Shown here piece by piece: positions 32,833 through 40,642 of a stretch of 56,622 nucleotides of DNA (position 1 is the first letter of the stretch; each line of letters opens with the position of its first letter). The stretch is from Ardenticatenaceae bacterium (lineage in GTDB: Bacteria; Chloroflexota; Anaerolineae; Promineifilales; Promineifilaceae). The notes beneath the pieces are model-generated. The model was not told the DNA's origin. It ran no database searches and saw only the letters and a program-made list of their open reading frames with translations. The position numbers and the translations under genes were made by a program. The stretch spans positions 1 through 56,622 of the forward strand of contig JACKBR010000031.1 in NCBI GenBank assembly GCA_020634495.1, read 5' to 3'.

Positions 32833-33621
32833 ATGACTGTACAACCCTCTACACCTCCTTCCCGACCTTTAGAGCCGCAAAAGCGGGCCATTGTTATTGG
32901 CGCATCGTCGGGCATTGGGGCGGCGCTGGTACGCGAGCTGGCTCACAGTGGCTATTTGGTGGCGGCTGTGGCGCGGCGGGAAGCCAGGCTACAAGAATTG
33001 AGCAACTCGGTGAATACGGCCGTTGGCCCCAACCGGGTCATCACCTTCAGCCACAACGTCACCGACTACGATGAAATTCCCACTCTGTTCCAAACCATCG
33101 TGCAAACGCTGGGTGGATTAGACCTGATTATTTACAACGCAGGCGTGCAGCCCTCTGTGACCGTTGATGAATATAATTTTGACAAGGATCGCAAAATGAT
33201 TGAGGTCAATTTGCTGGGGGCCATTGCCTGGCTAAACCAGGCCGCTTTGCGTTTTGAGCGGGCCAGGCAAGGGCAAATTGTGGGTATCGGCTCCATCGCT
33301 GGCGACCGTGGGCGCGTTGGGTCACCTGTGTACAACAGTAGCAAAGCCGGCCTGGCCACCTATCTGGAATCGCTGCGCAACCGGCTGACGCGGCATGGCG
33401 TTTCCGTTACCACCATCAAACCGGGGTTCGTAGACACCGTTCTTTTTCAGGAAAATGCGACCAAGCAGTTCTGGGTCATCTCGCCGCAAGAAGCTGCCAG
33501 ACAAATCCACAAAGCAGCCAAACGGCGCAAGCAAACGGTGTACGTGCCTACCCGCTGGGGATTGGTTGGGCTAATTATTCGCCATATCCCCTCCATCATT
33601 TTTAGGCGATTAAGTTTTTAG
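32833..33621 (+). CDS. SDR-family oxidoreductase, DprE2-like
   Basis: A 262-residue classical short-chain dehydrogenase: GASSGIGAA (about residues 23-31) binds NAD(P), NAG is at 102-104, and Ser154-Tyr167-Lys171 form the catalytic triad (YNSSK). The C-terminus is basic and hydrophobic (GLVGLIIRHIPSIIFRRLSF), as if membrane-associated. The next gene encodes a DprE1-like oxidase. In Actinobacteria DprE1 and DprE2 together epimerise decaprenylphosphoryl ribose to the arabinose form, and the pairing here suggests the same two-step reaction. Specificity is inferred from context. Confidence 0.78.
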   Translation: MTVQPSTPPSRPLEPQKRAIVIGASSGIGAALVRELAHSGYLVAAVARREARLQELSNSVNTAVGPNRVITFSHNVTDYDEIPTLFQTIVQTLGGLDLIIYNAGVQPSVTVDEYNFDKDRKMIEVNLLGAIAWLNQAALRFERARQGQIVGIGSIAGDRGRVGSPVYNSSKAGLATYLESLRNRLTRHGVSVTTIKPGFVDTVLFQENATKQFWVISPQEAARQIHKAAKRRKQTVYVPTRWGLVGLIIRHIPSIIFRRLSF

Positions 33622-33659
33622 TAATTGAGTAATTATATAATTACCCATTTACTCAATTA
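33622..33659. other. AT-rich perfect inverted repeat between the DprE2-like and DprE1-like genes
   Basis: TAATTGAGTAA at 33622-33632 and TTACTCAATTA at 33649-33659 form an 11-bp stem with a 16-nt loop, immediately after the first gene's stop. It may modulate the ratio of the two products, or serve as a binding site. The second gene has no good ribosome-binding site. Confidence 0.6.
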
Positions 33660-33675
33660 TCATTTAGCATACATC

Positions 33676-35133
33676 ATGACCAAACAAGAAATTCTCGAAC
33701 AAACAGATGTTAGGACAGGGCAGCCTTTGCCAGCAGACCGCTTAGAGGCGGTGGCGGGTTGGGGTGGCGCAAACAGCGGCATGGGGTATGTGTACCGTCC
33801 CAGCACGGTTGCCCAGCTGCGGCAAATTTTTACCTGGGCCTCTGAAAACGGCCGTACCATCGGCCTGCGTGGTGGGGGCAACAGCTACGGCGATGCCGCC
33901 ATGAACGATGAAAGCATCGTGCTGGATTTAACTCGCATGAACCGCATTTTGGCCTGGGACCCGGAAAACGGCCGTCTCACCGTCGAACCCGGCGTTACCT
34001 TGCAGCGCGTTTGGGAATATGTCATCGAGGATGGTTGGTGGGTGCCGGTGGCCACCGGCACGGCCAAGATCACCGTTGGCGGCGGCGCAGCTATGAACGT
34101 ACACGGCAAAAACGCCTGGAAGATGGGCACCTTTGGCGAACACGTCTATGAATTTGACCTGATGCTGCCTTCCGGCGAGGTTAAAACCTGCAACCGGGAG
34201 CAAAACAGCGATCTCTTTTTTGCCGCCATTGGCGGGTTTGGCATGGTGGGTTGCTTTACCCGCCTCACACTGCACCTCAAGCGCATTTACTCTGGCTTGC
34301 TCCAGGTAGAAGCCCTGACGAAACCTAATTTAAGCAGCACCATGCAGTGGTTTGAAGATCACCTGCACAACTCGGATTATTTGGTGGGCTGGCTAGATGC
34401 GTATAGCACAGGCAAGCGGCTGGGCCGCAGCGAGCTGCATCGCGGCATTTACCTGAAACCTGGCGAAGACCCCAATCCCGGCCAGACGCTGCGGTTGGAC
34501 ACCCAGCATATCGATCCAGACATTTTGGGCTTTTTCCCCCGCTCGGCGCTGTGGCGTTTTCAACGGCCGTTCTGGAACAATTTCGGTATGCGCTTTGTCA
34601 ACATGGGCAAATTTCGCATGGCGCGCCTGCGCGATGGTGCGGTTTATCGTGAGCCGCACGTCCATTTTCATTTCCTGCTCGACTCGCTTGACTGGAAAAA
34701 ACCGTTTGGCCCTGGCGGGCTAATTCAGTACCAGCCGTTCATCCCCAAAGAGAATGCTGAAGCCGCGTTTAGCCAAATTTTGCAGCACTGCCAGCAGCGT
34801 GGGCTGCCCAACTTTCTTACCGTCATGAAGCGGCACCGGCCAGACCCCTTCTGGCTGACCCACGCTTTGGATGGGTACTCGCTGGCAATGGATTTCCGCA
34901 TTACGCAGCGGAATCGGGAGCGGGTAGTGCAGTTGGCGCGTGAGCTGGATGAGATTGTGTTGCAGGCAAACGGCCGTTTCTATTTAGCCAAAGACAGTAC
35001 CTTGCGCCCAGAAGTTACCCGCGCTTACCTGGGCCAGGACACCATCGACAAATTTTTGGCACTAAAGCAGCAAGTAGACCCCGAAAGTAGACTACAAACC
35101 AACCTATGGCGGCGTTTGTTTAGCCCGCTGTAA
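33676..35133 (+). CDS. FAD-linked oxidoreductase, DprE1-like (decaprenylphosphoryl-ribose oxidase family)
   Basis: The 485-residue flavoprotein has the VAO-type FAD domain: GLRGGGNSYGDAAMN (about 63-77), VEPGVTLQRVWEYV, TVGGGAAMNVHGKN with His143 at the place of DprE1 His132, and a C-terminal GRFYLAKDS with Lys439 at the place of Lys418. The residue equivalent to Cys387 of mycobacterial DprE1, the covalent benzothiazinone target, is Ala404 in GYSLAMDF. With the preceding SDR it should convert a polyprenyl-phosphoryl ribose to the arabinose donor. A plain sugar oxidase role is the alternative. Three NGR sites are palindrome copies. ATG 33676 is preferred to TTG 33625. Confidence 0.78.
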   Translation: MTKQEILEQTDVRTGQPLPADRLEAVAGWGGANSGMGYVYRPSTVAQLRQIFTWASENGRTIGLRGGGNSYGDAAMNDESIVLDLTRMNRILAWDPENGRLTVEPGVTLQRVWEYVIEDGWWVPVATGTAKITVGGGAAMNVHGKNAWKMGTFGEHVYEFDLMLPSGEVKTCNREQNSDLFFAAIGGFGMVGCFTRLTLHLKRIYSGLLQVEALTKPNLSSTMQWFEDHLHNSDYLVGWLDAYSTGKRLGRSELHRGIYLKPGEDPNPGQTLRLDTQHIDPDILGFFPRSALWRFQRPFWNNFGMRFVNMGKFRMARLRDGAVYREPHVHFHFLLDSLDWKKPFGPGGLIQYQPFIPKENAEAAFSQILQHCQQRGLPNFLTVMKRHRPDPFWLTHALDGYSLAMDFRITQRNRERVVQLARELDEIVLQANGRFYLAKDSTLRPEVTRAYLGQDTIDKFLALKQQVDPESRLQTNLWRRLFSPL

Positions 35134-35137
35134 CCTA

Positions 35138-35172
35138 GAAGCGCGGTTTTTTCCTTCAAGAAATCGCGCTTC
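35138..35172 (+). terminator. Hairpin after the DprE1-like gene
   Basis: GAAGCGCG (35138-35145) pairs with CGCGCTTC (35165-35172) and the stem extends by a few T-A pairs. It lies 5 bp after the stop codon. No T-tract follows, so termination efficiency is uncertain. Confidence 0.5.
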
Positions 35173-35192
35173 GTATTTCCAGGAGAAGTTTC

Positions 35193-36743
35193 ATGTCGCG
35201 TACCTATATTTCTGTCTTTGCCTTGCTCATTTTCTTCCTCCTCGCCTCGATGCTGGCCCCCATTGCCCATGCCAATACCCCCGCCCCGTCCACTGCTGCC
35301 GCGCCAGTTGCGCTACAAGACGAACCTGTGACCGAGGAAGAAACGCCCACTTCACCAGGCGACTCCTTTTTTGATGGCGTAGGCGCAATTTTTGCCACGC
35401 TGGGTGTCTACGTTGTCACCATGTTCACCATGGCCATCGGCACAGAGATCATTGTCGATATTTTTAAGGGAATTTTGGGCAAGCCTCTAGGCCTAAAAAG
35501 CCAGCCAAATTCCCGCAAAATGCTGGCCGAATACCAGGCTTTCTTGCCTGGCCAGCTTGAGGATTTAGGCGTTTCAGCCGAAGCCAAACTCAAGTTAGAA
35601 CAGCAAACGGCACAGTTAAACAAACTGCTAGAATCGGCCTTTACGGCCGAAACGGTGGTGAACCATTTGCGCCAACATGAATTTACGGCCGCACTCGCCG
35701 CCATCGGCCTGGAAAACATCGGAGACGACACCATCAACCAGGTCAAAGATGTAACCAAAATAGAATTGCAGAAGGTCATTGACCAAATCGATACAACGTC
35801 GTCTCTGGGCAAAGCGGTGCAGGTTGCCCTGGAACGGGGCGATTTGCTGGAAAAAACAAACAGAGCCATAGATCGACTGGCCCGCAAGGCAACGGCCGTT
35901 ACCCCCGATCAGGTTTACCAGGCCACCGCCACCCTGGTCACTGGCGAAATTGCCGATGGCGTCACCGCCTGGACACGCGCCTACTTCAACAGCCTGCAAG
36001 AAGAAACCTACGATACCGCCAAAACAATCTACAACAATCAGCTGCGCCCGCAAATCATTGCCTTTGGCCTGCCCGCAAACGTACAGCAGCAAATCACAGA
36101 CGAGTTCGACAAATACCTGGAAAACCTGCGCACCTATCGCGGTACTGACGTTTATTTGGAATCGCTCAACCGAATGCTGTATGAACTTGAGGTGCAGCGA
36201 GACCAGGTGCGCAGCTGGATTGGCCAGCTGTGGCAGCGCCTGGTCAACGGGGTAAAGCGGCTGCTCATCCGCGCCCCCCGGATGCAGCACCCCAATTTAG
36301 CGCCCGTCGCCTACAATCCCCACATTAAAGACAGCACAGAAGCGGCCGCCAAGCTGCTAGACCTGGAGCAAAAAGAAAAAGAGCTCGAAAGCAAGCGCAT
36401 TCGCCGCACCCGCTTTATTTCCGTGCTCTTTGGCATCTTCATTGCTTATCTGCTGCAAATTGATTCGGCCGACCTGCTGCAAGATTTGTTCCCGGCAGAC
36501 GCAAATTTCTTGAGCCTAACCCTGCTGCCAGCGTCGTTTTTTGCCTGGATTGGCAAGATTTTCGGCTTAAAAACAGTGTATGATTTAACGGCGGGGGTTA
36601 TCTTAACGGGCCTGGCCGCCAGCGCCGGGTCTGGTTTTTGGCACGATCAGCTGTCCCGTTTGCAATCCATCAAGAAAGGTGTGGACCAGGCGCAAGCGGC
36701 GCTGCAACCCATCATCATCCAAACTGGCAAGAACAACGAGTGA
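35193..36743 (+). CDS. Large membrane protein of unknown function
   Basis: The 516-residue protein has a signal peptide (residues 1-28, ending AHA), a Pro/Thr/Glu-rich spacer (29-55), a membrane helix (about 62-85), a long helical region rich in Gln/Leu (100-360), a charged coiled coil (375-400), and two or three C-terminal membrane helices (about 402-420, 437-455, 465-490). AGGAGAAG precedes the ATG. I do not recognise the family. The helical middle could form a rod-like or oligomerising segment. It is convergent with the next gene (2-bp gap). Confidence 0.7.
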   Translation: MSRTYISVFALLIFFLLASMLAPIAHANTPAPSTAAAPVALQDEPVTEEETPTSPGDSFFDGVGAIFATLGVYVVTMFTMAIGTEIIVDIFKGILGKPLGLKSQPNSRKMLAEYQAFLPGQLEDLGVSAEAKLKLEQQTAQLNKLLESAFTAETVVNHLRQHEFTAALAAIGLENIGDDTINQVKDVTKIELQKVIDQIDTTSSLGKAVQVALERGDLLEKTNRAIDRLARKATAVTPDQVYQATATLVTGEIADGVTAWTRAYFNSLQEETYDTAKTIYNNQLRPQIIAFGLPANVQQQITDEFDKYLENLRTYRGTDVYLESLNRMLYELEVQRDQVRSWIGQLWQRLVNGVKRLLIRAPRMQHPNLAPVAYNPHIKDSTEAAAKLLDLEQKEKELESKRIRRTRFISVLFGIFIAYLLQIDSADLLQDLFPADANFLSLTLLPASFFAWIGKIFGLKTVYDLTAGVILTGLAASAGSGFWHDQLSRLQSIKKGVDQAQAALQPIIIQTGKNNE

Positions 36744-36745
36744 GC

Positions 36746-37114
36746 TTAATTTCGGGGAAGTTTGTATTTGTTGTAGCGGGTAAAGAAGTCGTGTTCACCA
36801 ATAAGGGTGGTGAGCCGCATGTGCAGGGGACGGCCGTCTTCAACTTCATAGGCAAGCGTCACCTGATTACCAATAATTTGGCGTACTAAAACCCAGTAAG
36901 GGATGGTCATCTCTTCTTTGGCACGCATCTGGCCGTCTTCTGTTTCTTGCCGGCCCGCCAACAGCTCATCTAACCTTACTAAATATTTATCTGCACCAGG
37001 GATGATGTCTAAAATTTCGGCGCGAAAAATGGCGCGAATATAGTCACCATCTGGTATCTTCCAGACAAATTGTACAGGGAACCATTCTCCGGCTGATCTT
37101 TTTGCTTTGGGCAT
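36746..37114 (-). CDS. Hypothetical protein
   Basis: A 122-residue protein with mixed alpha/beta character and no signal. Features include WFPVQFVWKIPDGDYIRAIFRAEIL, a KYLVRLDELL segment and a C-terminal RLTTLIGEHDFFTRYNKYKL. It faces the preceding gene tail to tail with only 2 bp between stop codons. A palindrome copy encodes part of its EDGRP segment. No family was recognised. Confidence 0.6.
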   Translation of the reverse strand: MPKAKRSAGEWFPVQFVWKIPDGDYIRAIFRAEILDIIPGADKYLVRLDELLAGRQETEDGQMRAKEEMTIPYWVLVRQIIGNQVTLAYEVEDGRPLHMRLTTLIGEHDFFTRYNKYKLPRN

Positions 37115-37137
37115 ATAGTCGTATCTGTCTAAAAATG

Positions 37138-37172
37138 AAAAAGCCGTCTCCTATCCGAAAATGGGAGACGGC
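37138..37172 (-). terminator. Terminator of the ABC ATPase gene containing the palindrome
   Basis: On the minus strand a 9-bp stem (GCCGTCTCC with GGAGACGGC, 37143-37151 and 37164-37172) is followed by a run of T (37138-37142). One arm includes an ACGGCCGT copy. It lies 20 bp after the ATPase stop codon. Confidence 0.85.
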
Positions 37173-37193
37173 CGTGTTTGTTTAAAACCTTAC

Positions 37194-38294
37194 CTAGCGA
37201 ATCGCTTCTTCCGTGTTCTTGTCAAACAGGTGCATGTTGGTCATATCCATCACCAGACCAATCTTGTTGCCAAAGCCCACGCTCATGCGGGTGTCTACCG
37301 TGGCCACCAGGCTGTTACGCCCCGAATTGATGAAAAGATGCTGCTCATGACCCAGCAGTTCCACAACTTCTACCGTGCCCTCCATGGGAGCGGCCGTAAT
37401 GTTTGGCGGAGCAAATTCGGGTGCATGGACATGCTCAGGCCGCATACCAAAGACAACCTCTTTACCCACGTAATTGCTGTAGGCATTTTTACGATCATCC
37501 GGCACACGGACGCGGAAGTCGCCCGTATCAACATACAGATTGCCTTCTTCACCCACCAGCGTGCTGTCAAAGAAGTTCATGCTGGGGCTGCCAATGAAGC
37601 CAGCTACAAAAATATTGGCGGGAACATTGTACAGGTTACGTGGGGAATCGATCTGCATCAGCTTCCCATCGCTCAAAACGGCAATGCGATCCCCCATCGT
37701 CATCGCCTCCACCTGATCGTGCGTGACGTAGATGAAGGTGGTTCCCAAACGCTTGTGCAGCTTGCTAATTTCGGCGCGTGCCGTAACGCGCAGCTTGGCG
37801 TCCAGGTTAGAAAGTGGCTCGTCCATGAGGAACACGGATGGTTCGCGTACAATGGCGCGACCCACAGCAACACGCTGCCGCTGACCACCGGACAATGCTT
37901 TTGGCTTACGATCTAGCAGCTGGCCCAGACCTAAAATCTCAGCAGCTTCCTTCACGCGGCGGTCAATTTCTGCTTTTGGCGTTTTGCGCAGCTTCAAGCC
38001 AAATGCCATATTGTCGTAAACAGACATGTGAGGGTACAAAGCATAGCTTTGGAAAACCATAGCAATGTCGCGGTCTTTGGGCGGTACATCATTGACAACG
38101 CGGTCACCGATTAGAATCTCGCCTTCGGTAATCTCTTCCAAACCAGCCAACATACGCAGGTTGGTAGATTTACCGCAGCCGGAAGGGCCAACAAAAACAA
38201 CAAACTCTTTGTCTGCAATTTCCATATTCAAATCGGTAACGACGGTGACGTCGCCAAACCGCTTATACACATGCCGATAACTTACACTAGCCAT
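37194..38294 (-). CDS. ABC transporter ATP-binding protein, MalK/UgpC type
   Basis: The 366-residue ATPase of a carbohydrate-uptake (CUT1) transporter has Walker [10 protein letters not shown] (about 37-45), the Q-loop FQSYALYPH, the signature LSGGQRQRV, Walker [17 protein letters not shown] and the H-loop VTHDQVEA. The C-terminal third is the regulatory TOBE region ([12 protein letters not shown]). ATG 38294 follows AAGGAG; the frame to 38375 lacks support. No permease or binding-protein gene is near, so this is probably a shared ATPase that serves several sugar transporters, as MsmK does. Confidence 0.92.
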   Translation of the reverse strand: MASVSYRHVYKRFGDVTVVTDLNMEIADKEFVVFVGPSGCGKSTNLRMLAGLEEITEGEILIGDRVVNDVPPKDRDIAMVFQSYALYPHMSVYDNMAFGLKLRKTPKAEIDRRVKEAAEILGLGQLLDRKPKALSGGQRQRVAVGRAIVREPSVFLMDEPLSNLDAKLRVTARAEISKLHKRLGTTFIYVTHDQVEAMTMGDRIAVLSDGKLMQIDSPRNLYNVPANIFVAGFIGSPSMNFFDSTLVGEEGNLYVDTGDFRVRVPDDRKNAYSNYVGKEVVFGMRPEHVHAPEFAPPNITAAPMEGTVEVVELLGHEQHLFINSGRNSLVATVDTRMSVGFGNKIGLVMDMTNMHLFDKNTEEAIR

Positions 38295-38333
38295 TTGACT
38301 CTCCTTATGATGTGTGTAAATGTGGGATGAGCT

Positions 38334-38362
38334 ACTATAACGGCCGTTCCCTCCCCTGTCAA
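38334..38362 (-). promoter_or_regulatory. Promoter of the ABC ATPase gene with AACGGCCGTT in the spacer
   Basis: Minus-strand TTGACA and TATAGT are 17 bp apart. The decamer palindrome AACGGCCGTT (38339-38348) fills the downstream half of the spacer and touches the -10 box. This is the clearest case of the motif in a place where it could affect transcription. Confidence 0.72.
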
Positions 38363-38404
38363 AAAAAAAGGGCAAAATGTCGAATTTCGTGGTGTTGGCG
38401 CTGG

Positions 38405-38746
38405 CTACTCCTGCTCTAAGGCCAAAATGTCCTGCAAATCACCATCCAGCGCGGCCATTTCTAGAATGCTGGGGGGCAAATCTGCGGGCAAATAATTGGC
38501 AAAATCATTGATCCAATTGGCAACAGTTTGATGGTTCACCAGCAGCAAACGGCCGATTAAACGCAAGCTCAATCCCTCTAAATGCAAAATCAAAGCCTGC
38601 TGCCGAATCTCCTCATCATAGCCACGATCTTTGGGCAGCGGCGTGTAGCGACAGCCACACTGCTTGCAGCGGAAACGCTGGCTGCCAGCGGCCGTATAAC
38701 CATCTTTAATCTGGCGTCTGTTGGCAAAGCATTTTGGGCAGCTCAT
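38405..38746 (-). CDS. InsA-like zinc-ribbon/HTH protein (transposase relative, possibly domesticated)
   Basis: A 113-residue protein: CPKC...RFRCKQC (residues 3-6 and 25-30) is the zinc ribbon of IS1-type InsA, followed by a helix-turn-helix-like region ([29 protein letters not shown], given as a region near 51-79) and an acidic tail. InsB or a DDE domain does not follow, and no terminal inverted repeats are visible. GAGGAG precedes the ATG. It begins about 14 bp after the protein-kinase stop, as an operon partner would. Either it is a remnant of an insertion sequence or a DNA-binding protein recruited by the host. Confidence 0.7.
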   Translation of the reverse strand: MSCPKCFANRRQIKDGYTAAGSQRFRCKQCGCRYTPLPKDRGYDEEIRQQALILHLEGLSLRLIGRLLLVNHQTVANWINDFANYLPADLPPSILEMAALDGDLQDILALEQE

Positions 38747-38759
38747 CAGGCTCCTCTGC

Positions 38760-39734
38760 CTAAATAATGGTTAAAATTACAGCAACGAAAAAAAGGAAAA
38801 AGAGCGCCAACAGGGCAAGCCAATTAGCCCGCAGGGCAGCGCCCAAACCAATTGGGCTGGGTTCTGGCAGCTTGGTGCCAGGACGGGGCTGCATACCAAA
38901 AAGCACCTGCCGAAACGCCTCAACGCGAGACGGCCGTTCATCGGGGTGCATCTCCATAGCCCACTGCACGGCATCGGCCACATGCGGCGAAACCTGGGCA
39001 TTCAGACGGCGCAGCTGAGGCAAAGCCTTCGGGCTTAAAAAGCGCGCCTTGGCATCTGGCGGTGGAAAATCAGTCAGCAAATGGTAAAACGTTGCCCCCA
39101 GCGCATAAATATCGGAGCGCACATCTGTGTGGCCGCCATCCCCGCCGTACTGTTCCAGCGGCGTGTAAAGCGCCGTTCCGCGCCCCTGCACCACCGTAAT
39201 CGTTCGCTCATCATCAGTGGCCATCAGCTTAACCAGGCCAAAATCTACCAGCTTGATACGGTTATCGAGTGTTAGCTTTATGTTGGCAGGTTTAATATCT
39301 CGGTGTAAAACAGGGGGGTCCTGCCGATGGAGATACGCCAGCCCATCAAAAATCTGTTCGGCCCAAGCTAAAATATCTTCTTCAGCCAACGGCCCCTGGT
39401 TTTCTTGCAGAAGCTGGCGCAAATCTTTACCCGTTACAAAATCCATAACCAGATAGTCACGGCCGTTTTCTGTAAAAAAGTCAGACACCTTCGGCAAGCT
39501 GGGATGATCAAGTTGGGCTAAAATACTGGCTTCTTGCAAAAATTGGCTCTGTGCCTGCTGGCGGTATGTTTCGTTGGCATGGGGATCGGGCTGTACTTCT
39601 TTAACAGCGCACAAGCGACCCGGCAAGCGCAAATCTTCAGCACGATACACGCTACCCATGCCACCCTGACCCACAATGTTGGTCAGCTTGTAACGTTCAC
39701 GTAAAATAACACCACTTTCGAGCGTAACAAACAT
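38760..39734 (-). CDS. Serine/threonine protein kinase with C-terminal membrane anchor
   Basis: A 324-residue Hanks-type kinase: glycine loop VGQGGMGSVY, ATP-binding Lys45 (CAVKEV), catalytic loop LHRDIKPANIKL, DFG in LVDFGLVKL, and the APE-region replaced by TPLEQYGG, followed by DIYALGATFYHLL. One membrane helix occupies the last ~25 residues. Extracellular sensor domains are absent. It faces an FHA-winged-helix gene across a 163-bp gap. FHA domains bind phospho-threonine, so the pair likely forms a signalling route. Confidence 0.92.
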   Translation of the reverse strand: MFVTLESGVILRERYKLTNIVGQGGMGSVYRAEDLRLPGRLCAVKEVQPDPHANETYRQQAQSQFLQEASILAQLDHPSLPKVSDFFTENGRDYLVMDFVTGKDLRQLLQENQGPLAEEDILAWAEQIFDGLAYLHRQDPPVLHRDIKPANIKLTLDNRIKLVDFGLVKLMATDDERTITVVQGRGTALYTPLEQYGGDGGHTDVRSDIYALGATFYHLLTDFPPPDAKARFLSPKALPQLRRLNAQVSPHVADAVQWAMEMHPDERPSRVEAFRQVLFGMQPRPGTKLPEPSPIGLGAALRANWLALLALFFLFFVAVILTII

Positions 39735-39743
39735 AGGTTTATT

Positions 39744-39847
39744 GTGTTTCGCCTAACAAATTTTGACGGATAGACAGGATGTGGCGAAACACTTAAACTG
39801 AAGCCAACTTTCACAATTTCTATCCGTCAAAAGAAGTTGGCTTCAGT
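39744..39847. other. Three interleaved perfect inverted repeats between kinase and FHA genes
   Basis: Arms in order: C (39744-39753, GTGTTTCGCC), A (39761-39773, TTTTGACGGATAG), C' (39783-39792), B (39797-39810, ACTGAAGCCAACTT), A' (39820-39832), B' (39834-39847). C-C' is 10 bp, A-A' 13 bp and B-B' 14 bp, all perfect. Because A lies inside the C hairpin and B inside the A hairpin, the hairpins exclude each other in pairs unless a pseudoknot forms. The flanks repeat GCCTAACAA (39751 and near 39870). The function is unknown; a regulatory switch or a mobile-element remnant are both possible. Confidence 0.85.
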
Positions 39848-39897
39848 AATAGTATACTGAACCTGTTCTGCCTAACAACTATTGAAGGATGATACCC

Positions 39898-40542
39898 ATG
39901 AATGAAAAACCTGTATTAGTTGCCCGCGAGGGACAATTGGTTGGCCAGCGCTGGACAATAGACAACGATGAGTTTTTAATTGGTCGTGGCTCTGACTGCC
40001 AGATTGTTTTGCCAGAACGGCAGGTGTCTCGGCACCATGTACGCATTACGCAAGAAAACGGCCGTTACACCCTGCACGATTTGGGCAGCCGCAACGGCAC
40101 CCATCTAAACGGCAGCCAAATTGAAGGCTCCACAGTGCTGCAAGATGGGGATGAAATCTCCATCGCCCTCTGCGTCAAGCTCGTATTTGTTGGCACAGAC
40201 GCCACCATCCCCCTCACTTTTGAGCCACCTACCCAGGAAGGCAACCTGCAAATTGACGAGGCCCAACGCGCGGTTCTGATCAATGGCAAAGAGCTAGACC
40301 CGCCGCTCTCGCTGGCCCAGTTCCGCCTGCTAGAATTGCTCTACAACGGCGCAGGGGCGGTATGCAGCCGGGACGCCATTGTAGAAGTGGTTTGGCCAGG
40401 CACAGATGGCCTGGGCGTTTCAGAACAGGCCATTGACGCGCTGGTGCGCCGCCTGCGCGACCGCTTAGCAGAACTGGATGAGTACAATTATATTGTTACC
40501 GTGCGCGGGCATGGTTTTCGCATTGACAACGAGCCACATTAA
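39898..40542 (+). CDS. FHA domain-winged helix transcriptional regulator
   Basis: A 214-residue protein has an N-terminal FHA domain (about 6-100; IGRGSDCQIVLPERQVSRHH and DLGSRNGTHLNG) and a C-terminal OmpR/PhoB-type winged-helix domain (about 118-210; QFRLLELLYNGAGAVCSRDAI, ALVRRLRDRL, VRGHGFRI). FHA domains read phosphothreonine, so binding a phosphorylated partner, possibly the adjacent kinase, could control DNA binding. ATG 39898 has AAGGA at good spacing; the ATG at 39889 overlaps that site. A -10-like TATACT lies at 39853. Confidence 0.9.
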   Translation: MNEKPVLVAREGQLVGQRWTIDNDEFLIGRGSDCQIVLPERQVSRHHVRITQENGRYTLHDLGSRNGTHLNGSQIEGSTVLQDGDEISIALCVKLVFVGTDATIPLTFEPPTQEGNLQIDEAQRAVLINGKELDPPLSLAQFRLLELLYNGAGAVCSRDAIVEVVWPGTDGLGVSEQAIDALVRRLRDRLAELDEYNYIVTVRGHGFRIDNEPH

Positions 40543-40570
40543 CCCAAGAAACAGACTGGTTTAAGCAAAC

Positions 40571-40610
40571 AAAAAGGGCGCTGTTGCTACTTAGCAACGA
40601 CGCCCTTTTT
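40571..40610. terminator. Bidirectional terminator between FHA gene and its convergent neighbour
   Basis: AAAAAGGGCG and CGCCCTTTTT form the outer stem and GTTGCTA/TAGCAAC the inner stem. With A and T runs at the ends it can terminate both the FHA gene (plus) and the gene ending at 40643 (minus). Confidence 0.88.
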
Positions 40611-40642
40611 CTTTCCTGTTTGTACCGAATTTAGCCTGGCCC

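Noticed and set aside
38405..38746. Complete IS1-type insertion sequence
   Set aside because: Only an InsA-like frame is present; no InsB, no terminal inverted repeats and no target duplication could be seen.
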